Assembly: GCA_016780605.1 (NCBI GenBank)
Contig: JADHLS010000445.1
Location: 1-5,427, forward strand
DNA: 5,427 bases
Direction: 5' to 3'
Origin: Reyranella sp.
Lineage (GTDB): Bacteria > Pseudomonadota > Alphaproteobacteria > Reyranellales > Reyranellaceae
Under the pieces are notes generated by a model. It ran no database searches. It had not been told where the DNA came from and saw nothing but the letters and a program-made list of their open reading frames with translations. Position numbers and translations under genes: made by a program. Position 1 is the stretch's first letter. Each line of letters starts with the position of its first letter. This document shows, in pieces, positions 1 to 5,427 of this stretch.

Positions 1-438
1 CAGCAGGCCGCGGGCCGCGATGGACAGGCACTGACGACGTTCGTCGCCCGCATCGTGGCCCTGCGTCGCCGACACGCCGTGCTACGGGCGCCCCATTTTC
101 TGCACGGGCAGGACAAGGTGATCGACGGCATCGGCGACATCGCCTGGTTCGACGCCGGCGGCCAGCAGGTCTCCACCGACTCCTGGAACGATCCTGGCGA
201 GCAGCGCCTGGCGTTGCGCCGCGCGAGCCGCAACGGCGACGGCGCGATCTCGATCCTCACTGCGTTCTTCAATGCCACGGCCGAAGACCACCGCTTTCGC
301 CTGCCGCCGCCCGGTTTGCCCACGCGGCTGCTGCTGAACACCGCCAACCCCGATGCCGAGGAGAGCGACCTCGAGGTCGAAGAGATCGTTGTCGGCGCAC
401 GCAGCATCGTGTTGACGCTGAGCAGCCGAAGGGAATAG
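1..438 (+). CDS. glgX: Glycogen debranching enzyme GlgX, C-terminal end (5' part outside window)
   Basis: The reading frame is open from base 1 to the TAG at 436-438, giving the last 145 residues of a protein that in this family is usually about 700 residues. A GTG at 55 could be mistaken for a start, but the frame and the homology-like sequence continue upstream to the window edge, so this is a truncated tail and not a small gene. GlgX is a cytoplasmic GH13 isoamylase-type enzyme that hydrolyses alpha-1,6 branches of glycogen limit dextrins. Family signs are the helix TTFVARIVALRRRHAVLR (residues 12-29 of the visible part), then FLHG, the IAWFDAGGQ strand and the WNDP motif, followed by the C-terminal beta-sandwich ending in a GARSIVLTL strand. 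The catalytic barrel is not in the window, so activity cannot be judged. TreZ starts 5 nt downstream, implying co-transcription. A related isoamylase-family protein (TreX-like) is the main alternative; both names describe the same role here. Confidence 0.87.
   Translation, partial: QQAAGRDGQALTTFVARIVALRRRHAVLRAPHFLHGQDKVIDGIGDIAWFDAGGQQVSTDSWNDPGEQRLALRRASRNGDGAISILTAFFNATAEDHRFRLPPPGLPTRLLLNTANPDAEESDLEVEEIVVGARSIVLTLSSRRE
428..434 (+). promoter_or_regulatory. Probable ribosome binding site of treZ
   Basis: The purine run GAAGGGA lies inside the last codons of glgX and ends 9 nt before the treZ ATG at 444. It partly matches the anti-Shine-Dalgarno complement and has suitable spacing, which supports the ATG at 444 as the start. 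It is the only clear Shine-Dalgarno-like element at the three gene junctions in this window. Confidence 0.5.
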
Positions 439-443
439 CGCGC

Positions 444-2186
444 ATGACCGCATTCGCCCGCGACCTGCCGTTCGGTGCGACGCTGTTGGCGGCGGATCGT
501 GCGCGCTTTCGGTTATGGGCGCCGGGGCGACAGGAGATCGAGCTGGAGATCGACGACAGCGTCCGGCTACCCATGGCCCGCGACGCTGATGGCTGGTTCG
601 AGGTCGAGGCATCGTGTGGCGTGGGCACGCGCTATCGCTATCGCCTCGATGACGGGCTCGCCGTGCCAGACCCGGCGTCGCGCGCGCAGGCTGGTGACGT
701 CCATGATCCCAGCCTCGTCATCGATCCGAACAGCTATCGGTGGCGTCATCCAGCATGGCGCGGGCGCAGCTGGCAGGAAGCGGTACTCTACGAGTTGCAT
801 ACAGGCGCTCTGGGCGGTTTCCCCGGTGTGGAGGCCATGCTGCCGCAGCTGACCGAGCTCGGCGTGACCGCTGTCGAGCTGATGCCGGTCAACGACTTTC
901 CCGGCAACCGCAACTGGGGCTACGACGGCGTGCTGCCCTTCGCGCCTGATGCCGCCTACGGGACACCGGACGAGCTCAAGAGCCTGGTCGACGCCGCCCA
1001 TGGGCTTGGCCTGATGGTCTTTCTCGACGTCGTCTACAACCACTTCGGTCCGGACGGTAACTACCTCGGCGCTTATGCCTCGGACTTCTTTCGTAGCGAC
1101 ATCGCCACGCCTTGGGGGGCGGCGATCGACTTCCGCCGTGCCGAAGTCCGCCGCTTCTTCATCGAGAACGCCCTCTACTGGCTGATGGAGTACCGCTTCG
1201 ACGGGCTGCGTCTGGACGCTGTGCATGCCATCGCGGCCCCCGATTGGCTGGACGAGATGGCAGCCGAGGTGCGCGCCGCGGTCGAGCCCGGGCGTCACGT
1301 CCATCTGGTGCTGGAGCACGACGGCAACGCGGCCCATCACTTGCGCCGCGGCTTCGACGCCCAGTGGAACGACGATGCGCATCACGCGCTCCATGTGCTG
1401 CTAACCGGCGAACGCGATGGTTACTATGCCGACTATGCGGATCGGCCGGCCGAGCGCCTTGCGCGCTGCCTCGCCGAAGGCTTCGCCTATCAGGGCGAAC
1501 CGTCCGCTTGGCGCAAGGGCAAACGGCGCGGTGAGCCAAGTGCCGATCTCTCGCCCACGGCTTTCGTGCTTTTCCTGCAAAACCACGATCAAGTCGGTAA
1601 CCGTCCGTTCGGCGACCGACTGGCGGGCCTTGTCGAGCAGACAGCGCTCGACGCAGCGATCGCGCTGCAGCTTCTATGCCCTCAGATCCCCCTGATCTTC
1701 ATGGGCGAAGAGGATGGCTGTCGCACTCCCTTCCTCTATTTCACCGATCATCACGGCCCGCTGGCCGACGCCGTACGTGAGGGGCGCCAGCGCGAGTTCG
1801 CGGGCTTCGTACGCTTTACCGAAGAGATTCCTGACCCCAACGCGTTGCAAACCTTCGAAAGCAGCCGGCCCGCGGCCGCCAATGCCGCGCGTCGCGCCTT
1901 GTATCGTAAGCTCTTGGGTCTGCGCGCGGCCGCTGTGACCCCGCATCTCGTTGGTGCCCGGTCCCTTTCGGCTGAAGCTGCGGGGCCAGCCTGCGTCGCC
2001 GCTCGCTGGCGGCTGGGCAACGGCGCGATCCTGACGCTTGTCTGCAATCTTGGCCGCGATACCGGCAACCTGCGGCCAGCAGCGGGTGATCTCCTGTTCG
2101 AGACGCGGCCCGGCGCCAGCGAAGAGGCCCGCGCCGGCCGCCTTGATGGGGCGGGCACCGTCGCCTTCCTCGAGCCCGCGGCATGA
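444..2186 (+). CDS. treZ: Malto-oligosyltrehalose trehalohydrolase (TreZ)
   Basis: This 580-residue enzyme (EC 3.2.1.141, GH13) hydrolyses the alpha-1,4 bond next to the terminal trehalose of malto-oligosyltrehalose, releasing free trehalose in the cytoplasm. The length is normal for the family. Residues 8 to about 95 form the N-terminal beta-sandwich (FRLWAPGRQEIELEI). The barrel begins near 113 (AVLYELH) and carries LGVTAVELMPVNDFPG (139-154), NWGYDGVLPFAPDAAYG (157-173) and LDVVYNHFGPDGNY (194-207). By motif position the nucleophile is D258 (LRLDAVH), the acid/base E291 (LVLEHD) and the transition-state stabiliser D382 (QNHDQ). AQWNDDAHHALHVLLTGE (306-323) and IFMGEE (418-423) are typical of TreZ and separate it from the related branching enzyme GlgB. 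A small C-terminal beta domain follows from about 500. No signal peptide or membrane segment is seen. Two departures from the pattern I know are a short loop after YELH and His in place of the usual Asn after E291. The ATG was chosen because of the SD-like sequence and the 5-nt gap after glgX. The stop overlaps the malQ start. A/T-ending codons (about 23%) are more frequent than in glgX or treY. Confidence 0.96.
   Translation: MTAFARDLPFGATLLAADRARFRLWAPGRQEIELEIDDSVRLPMARDADGWFEVEASCGVGTRYRYRLDDGLAVPDPASRAQAGDVHDPSLVIDPNSYRWRHPAWRGRSWQEAVLYELHTGALGGFPGVEAMLPQLTELGVTAVELMPVNDFPGNRNWGYDGVLPFAPDAAYGTPDELKSLVDAAHGLGLMVFLDVVYNHFGPDGNYLGAYASDFFRSDIATPWGAAIDFRRAEVRRFFIENALYWLMEYRFDGLRLDAVHAIAAPDWLDEMAAEVRAAVEPGRHVHLVLEHDGNAAHHLRRGFDAQWNDDAHHALHVLLTGERDGYYADYADRPAERLARCLAEGFAYQGEPSAWRKGKRRGEPSADLSPTAFVLFLQNHDQVGNRPFGDRLAGLVEQTALDAAIALQLLCPQIPLIFMGEEDGCRTPFLYFTDHHGPLADAVREGRQREFAGFVRFTEEIPDPNALQTFESSRPAAANAARRALYRKLLGLRAAAVTPHLVGARSLSAEAAGPACVAARWRLGNGAILTLVCNLGRDTGNLRPAAGDLLFETRPGASEEARAGRLDGAGTVAFLEPAA
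2183..2186 (+). other. ATGA start/stop overlap of treZ and malQ
   Basis: The malQ start ATG (2183-2185) and the treZ stop TGA (2184-2186) overlap by sharing two bases. The 20 bases upstream are C-rich and hold no good Shine-Dalgarno sequence, only a short GAG. This arrangement is typical of termination-reinitiation, so malQ translation probably depends on ribosomes finishing treZ. Confidence 0.8.
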
Positions 2187-4042
2187 ACGAGGACGCGCTC
2201 CTTGCCCATGCACGCAATGCCGGCTTCGCCGTTGACTGGACCGACGCCATGGGGCGCGCGCAACGCGTCCGGCCGGAGGCTCTGCGCCGGCTGATTGACG
2301 CTGTCGGCTCCGATGAGGTCGCACCCGGCCTGCCGCCGCTGGTGACGGCCCGGACCGGAAAGCCGATTGTTTTGCCGATGGACGTCGATGGTCCGGCCGA
2401 GCTCTTGCTTGAGGATGGCAAGACCAGATCAATCGTCGTTCGGGACGGCGCGCTGCCGGCCATTAGCCTACCGGGCTATCATCGCCTGCGTTTTGCCGAC
2501 CGCGAGGTGACGCTGGCTGTGGCTCCGCCACGCTGCGTCACGCTGCGGGCGATTGGCCAGGACCGGCGCCTGTGGGGCGTGGCCGCTCAGATCTACAGCT
2601 TGCGGCGGACAGGTGACGGTGGCATCGGCGATGCTGGCGCTGTGCGTGATCTTGCGGAAGCGGCGGCCAAGCATGGCGCCGACGCGGTGGCGCTCAGTCC
2701 GGTGCACAGCCTGTTCGCCCACGAGCCCGGTCGCGCCGGCCCCTACTCGCCGTCGAGCCGGCTCTTCCTCAATCCGCTCTACGCCGACCCCACCGCCACC
2801 TTCGACGCCACGGTCGTCCCGTCCGAAGAGGCGCTGGAGCAGGCGCCGCTGATCGACTGGGTGACGGCGGGCGCCGCCAAGTTCGCGCGCCTGCGCCGCC
2901 TGTTCGACAATTTTGCCGAGATCGACACGCCGCTGACGCAAGATTTCAAGGCCTTCATCCAACAGCGCGGCGAGGCGTTGGTGCAGCATGCTGCATTCGA
3001 GGCCCGCCAGGCCGGCGGGCCCGAGCGCTACCACATGTTCCTGCAATGGCTGACGGCACGCTCCTTCGCCGCTGCCCAGCAGGCGGCGAAGGCCGCGGGC
3101 ATGCGCATCGGCCTTGTGAGCGACATTGCGATCGGGATGGATCGCGCGGGCAGCCACGCCTGGGCGCGCGCTTCCGATCTCCTGATGGACCTCTCGGTCG
3201 GTGCACCGCCCGATATCTTCAATCCCAACGGCCAAGACTGGGGCCTCACGGCGTTCTCGCCGCGCGCGCTGGTCGCCCGCGGCTTCGAACCCTTCCTCGC
3301 GACCCTGCGCGCGGCGCTGGCGCATGCCGGCGGCGTGCGCATCGACCACGTCATGGGATTGATGCGGCTCTGGCTGATCCCGCAGGGCCAGCCCGCGACC
3401 GAGGGCGCCTATCTCGCCTATCCTCTCGAGGACCTGCTGGCGCTGCTGGCCCTGGAATCCCATCGCCACGGCGCCGTTGTGATCGGCGAAGACCTTGGCA
3501 CCGTTCCGCCGGGCTTTCGCAACCGCCTGCGCCGGGCCGGCATCGCCGGCATGGATGTACTGTGGTTCGAGCGCACGCGACTTTCTTTCCGCAATCCCTC
3601 GCGATGGCGTGGCGACGCCGTCGCCATGACCACCACCCACGATCTGCCAACGGTGGCGGGCTGGTGGAGCGGTGAGGATATCCGTACCCGCCGCGCGCTG
3701 CGCCTCGCCGGCGCAACCGAGGAGCAGGAGCGCGAGCGTGACCGGCCGCGCCTCTGGCGCGCCTTCACCAGCGCCGGGGTCGCTGACGGCGAGCCACCAC
3801 CCGCCGAGCAGAGCGAACCGGCGGTCGACGCGGCGCTGGGCTTTGTCGCGCAATCGCCGGCGCCGCTGATGCTGGCGCCCGTCGAGGACCTGCTGGGTCT
3901 CCGGGAACAGCCCAACCTGCCGGGCACGATCGACGAGCATCCGAACTGGCGCCGTCGGCTGCGTCCGCTGGCGCGCGAGCTGTTCGAAGAGCCGGCCGCG
4001 CGCGCCCGCGCCGACGCCATCGCCCGCAACCGCCAGAGATGA
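2183..4042 (+). CDS. malQ: 4-alpha-glucanotransferase (amylomaltase, MalQ)
   Basis: This 619-residue GH77 enzyme (EC 2.4.1.25) moves alpha-1,4-glucan segments between malto-oligosaccharides, making long chains from short ones and releasing glucose. Residues 1 to about 120 form an N-terminal extension as in long proteobacterial MalQ; its start, with DWTDAMGRAQRV (18-29), is typical. The GH77 barrel starts near 129 (RLWGVAAQIYSLR). It shows GIGD (147-150), the acceptor-site motif YSPSSRLFLNPLY (188-200), and GAPPDIFNPNGQDWGL (340-355). By motif position the nucleophile is D388 (VRIDHVMGL), the acid/base E436 (IGEDLGTVP) and the stabilising Asp D487 (TTTHDLPT). The C-terminal NLPGTIDEHPNWRRRL (578-593) is a family hallmark. 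All key residues are present and no frameshift is seen. The ATG shares bases with the treZ stop (ATGA), and the gene ends in another ATGA with treY. Its position between the two trehalose genes suggests that it re-extends short maltodextrins for TreY. Third-position G/C use rises from about 76% in the first 188 codons to about 85% afterwards. Confidence 0.96.
   Translation: MNEDALLAHARNAGFAVDWTDAMGRAQRVRPEALRRLIDAVGSDEVAPGLPPLVTARTGKPIVLPMDVDGPAELLLEDGKTRSIVVRDGALPAISLPGYHRLRFADREVTLAVAPPRCVTLRAIGQDRRLWGVAAQIYSLRRTGDGGIGDAGAVRDLAEAAAKHGADAVALSPVHSLFAHEPGRAGPYSPSSRLFLNPLYADPTATFDATVVPSEEALEQAPLIDWVTAGAAKFARLRRLFDNFAEIDTPLTQDFKAFIQQRGEALVQHAAFEARQAGGPERYHMFLQWLTARSFAAAQQAAKAAGMRIGLVSDIAIGMDRAGSHAWARASDLLMDLSVGAPPDIFNPNGQDWGLTAFSPRALVARGFEPFLATLRAALAHAGGVRIDHVMGLMRLWLIPQGQPATEGAYLAYPLEDLLALLALESHRHGAVVIGEDLGTVPPGFRNRLRRAGIAGMDVLWFERTRLSFRNPSRWRGDAVAMTTTHDLPTVAGWWSGEDIRTRRALRLAGATEEQERERDRPRLWRAFTSAGVADGEPPPAEQSEPAVDAALGFVAQSPAPLMLAPVEDLLGLREQPNLPGTIDEHPNWRRRLRPLARELFEEPAARARADAIARNRQR
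4039..4042 (+). other. ATGA start/stop overlap of malQ and treY
   Basis: The treY start ATG (4039-4041) overlaps the malQ stop TGA (4040-4042). The only purine-rich bases upstream (AGAG, 4035-4038) touch the ATG and are too close to act as a normal Shine-Dalgarno. Coupled reinitiation after malQ is therefore the likely mode of treY translation. Confidence 0.8.
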
Positions 4043-5427
4043 CTCCGCGCGCCACCCTGCGCCTGCAGTTTCATCGCGGCTTCACCTTCGCAAGCGCCGA
4101 GGCGCTGGTGCCCTATTTTGCGCAGCTGGGCGTCAGCCATCTCTACGCCTCGCCCATCGCCACGGCCCGGCCGGGCTCGCAGCACGGCTACGACATGATC
4201 GACGCCACGCACGTCAATCCCGAACTAGGCGGCGAGCATGGGCTGCGTTCGCTGACGGACGCGCTGAGCAGGTCCGGAATGGGCCTGATCCTCGACATCG
4301 TGCCCAATCACATGGCGGCCGATGCCGCCAACGGCTGGTGGGCCGACGTCCTGCGCCACGGCCGATCCAGCCGCCATGCGCGCTGGTTCGACATCGACTG
4401 GCAGGCCGATGACAGGGTGCTGCTCCCCATCCTGGGCGACCCGCTGGAGACGGTGCTGGCCAAGGGCGAGCTGACGGTCGAAGGCGACACCTTGCGCTAC
4501 TTCGACAACCGCCTGCCGCTCGCCAACGCCAGCCTCGGCATGCGCCTGCCGGACCTGCTGGAGCGTCAGCACTGGCGTCTCGCCTGGTGGCGAAGCGCCG
4601 GCGATCGCCTGAACTGGCGGCGCTTCTTCGATGTCAACGAGCTCGTCTGCCTGCGCATGCAGGAGCCCGATGCCTTCGAGGCCGTCCACGCCCTGCCGCT
4701 CAGGTTGCATCGCGAGGGCATCGTCGACGGCTTGCGGATCGACCATGTCGACGGCCTCGCCGATCCCGCCGCCTACTGCCGCAGGCTGCGCGAGCGCCTG
4801 AAGCCCTCTGCCTATCTCATCGTCGAGAAGATCCTGCTGTCCGGCGAGCGCATCCCGGCCGATTGGCGCTGCGACGGCACCACGGGCTACGACTTCATGA
4901 ACGAGGTGAATGCGCTGCTGCACGATCCGGCCGGCGAACGCGTGCTCGCCGAGGCGTGGTCGAGGCTGAGCGGCCGGGCCGCGAACTTCGCCGTCGAGGA
5001 GGAGCAAGCGCGCCGCGAGGTGCTCGCACGCAGCTTCGGCGCCCAGCTCGACGCCTGCGCAAACGCCTTTGCGGGCGGTGAGCTGGCGCCGCCTGCGCTG
5101 CGCCGTGTGCTGGGCGAGCTGCTCGCGCACTTCCCGGTCTATCGCACCTACGGTCACGCCAATGGACCGGGGGGTCGCCTCTCGGCCGCGGACCGTGCCA
5201 TGCTCGATCGCGCCGCAGCCGGAGCGCGCCGCACCTGCCTCGCGACCGATCGCTGGGCGCTCGAGGCCCTGCTCACGCGGATCGGCGATGGACGTCATGC
5301 CCATGCCGTCACGCGCTTCCAGCAGCTGAGCGCGCCCATCGCGGCCAAGGCGGTCGAGGACACCGGCTTCTATCGCTACGGCCGCCTCCTGTCGCGCAAC
5401 GATGTCGGCTTCGATGCCGCGACCTTC
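4039..5427 (+). CDS. treY: Malto-oligosyltrehalose synthase (TreY), N-terminal 463 residues (3' end outside window)
   Basis: TreY (EC 5.4.99.15, GH13) is a cytoplasmic intramolecular transglucosylase that converts the reducing-end alpha-1,4 bond of maltodextrins to alpha,alpha-1,1, making the substrate of TreZ. The frame is open from the ATG to the last base, giving 463 codons with no stop. Family members are about 700-950 residues, so roughly the last third or more is missing. Motifs in order are ATLRLQFHRGFTF (5-17), LGVSHLYASPI (30-40), GSQHGYD (46-52), LDIVPNHMA (85-93), LLPILGDPLETVL (128-140), RRFFDVNEL (194-202), GLRIDHVDGLADP (231-243), IVEKIL (261-266), GTTGYDF (280-286), PVYRTY (366-371) and AKAVEDTGFYRYGRL (436-450). 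By motif position the nucleophile is D235, the acid/base E263 and the stabilising Asp D441; these agree in order and rough spacing with the catalytic triad known from Sulfolobus TreY. The start follows from the conserved N-terminus and the ATGA overlap with malQ. About 87% of codons end in G or C. Identification is firm; the C-terminal domain cannot be assessed. Confidence 0.96.
   Translation, partial: MTPRATLRLQFHRGFTFASAEALVPYFAQLGVSHLYASPIATARPGSQHGYDMIDATHVNPELGGEHGLRSLTDALSRSGMGLILDIVPNHMAADAANGWWADVLRHGRSSRHARWFDIDWQADDRVLLPILGDPLETVLAKGELTVEGDTLRYFDNRLPLANASLGMRLPDLLERQHWRLAWWRSAGDRLNWRRFFDVNELVCLRMQEPDAFEAVHALPLRLHREGIVDGLRIDHVDGLADPAAYCRRLRERLKPSAYLIVEKILLSGERIPADWRCDGTTGYDFMNEVNALLHDPAGERVLAEAWSRLSGRAANFAVEEEQARREVLARSFGAQLDACANAFAGGELAPPALRRVLGELLAHFPVYRTYGHANGPGGRLSAADRAMLDRAAAGARRTCLATDRWALEALLTRIGDGRHAHAVTRFQQLSAPIAAKAVEDTGFYRYGRLLSRNDVGFDAATF

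Noticed and set aside
55..438. A separate small gene of 127 residues starting at GTG 55
   Set aside because: The same frame is open to base 1, and the residues before 55 fit the GlgX helix (TTFVARIVALRRRH) without a break. It is the end of a longer gene.
567..1394. Minus-strand open frame (275 codons) across treZ
   Set aside because: It is antisense to TreZ catalytic motifs and shows no family features; it is a by-product of high GC.
3001..3021. Perfect 8-bp G/C inverted repeat with a 5-nt loop (GGCCCGCC ... GGCGGGCC), a possible terminator or hairpin
   Set aside because: It lies in the middle of malQ (residues about 273-280), has no T-run after it, and such repeats arise by chance in DNA this GC-rich. 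It might cause local mRNA pairing, but nothing supports a regulatory role.
2468..3940. Long open frame on the minus strand (490 codons) across malQ
   Set aside because: It lies antisense to a clear GH77 gene with all catalytic motifs. Its translation is low-complexity and rich in R, A, G, Q and V, with no family motif. Long antisense open frames are expected in GC-rich DNA, where stop codons are rare opposite G/C-ending codons.
4587..5081. Plus-strand open frame (164 codons) in another frame inside treY
   Set aside because: It is arginine- and alanine-rich nonsense-like sequence, while the treY frame across the same bases contains the IDHVDG, VEKIL and TTGYDF motifs.
4225..5304. Minus-strand open frame (359 codons) across treY
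   Set aside because: It mirrors the treY codons, has no recognisable domain, and the plus strand holds uninterrupted TreY motifs over the same bases.
1..5427. Defence system, mobile element, CRISPR or other undescribed system
   Set aside because: Every base lies in, or within 5 nt of, four recognisable glycogen/trehalose genes. There are no direct repeats, transposase motifs, tRNA-like sequences or orphan genes that would point to such a system.

Overview
The window is a compact, single-strand (+) run of four carbohydrate-active enzyme genes with essentially no intergenic DNA: the 3' end of glgX (glycogen debranching enzyme), complete treZ (malto-oligosyltrehalose trehalohydrolase), complete malQ (4-alpha-glucanotransferase) and the 5' two-thirds or so of treY (malto-oligosyltrehalose synthase). 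Both window edges cut through genes, so the operon extends on both sides. No RNA gene, mobile element, CRISPR array, promoter or terminator is visible, and no stretch over 300 bases lacks a gene.

Layout: glgX ends at 438. TreZ starts 5 nt later at 444, behind a purine-rich Shine-Dalgarno-like sequence inside the end of glgX. TreZ and malQ overlap by an ATGA (2183-2186), as do malQ and treY (4039-4042). Neither overlap has a convincing Shine-Dalgarno of its own, so translation is probably coupled along the mRNA. The promoter must lie upstream of the window.

How the genes work together (known pathway, inferred here from gene content): GlgX trims branches from glycogen and frees malto-oligosaccharides. 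MalQ redistributes glucose units so that short chains become longer ones. TreY turns the reducing-end alpha-1,4 bond of such chains into a trehalose-type alpha,alpha-1,1 bond, and TreZ cuts off free trehalose. This is the TreYZ route from glycogen to trehalose. In all three trehalose/maltodextrin enzymes the catalytic acidic residues can be located and are intact.

Organism: the DNA is strongly GC-rich with heavy G/C bias at third codon positions. The gene order and protein sequence style (for example the long MalQ with an N-terminal domain, and the TreY motif around AKAVEDT) fit an alphaproteobacterium (Rhodospirillales/Hyphomicrobiales type). This is a judgement from memory of such sequences and was not tested by a search.

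This is a known type of metabolic operon; I did not find an undescribed system. The most notable signal is compositional: treZ and the first third of malQ have clearly more A/T-ending codons (about 23%) than glgX, the rest of malQ and treY (about 14%). The switch falls inside malQ, next to its most conserved motif, which suggests possible mosaic ancestry.
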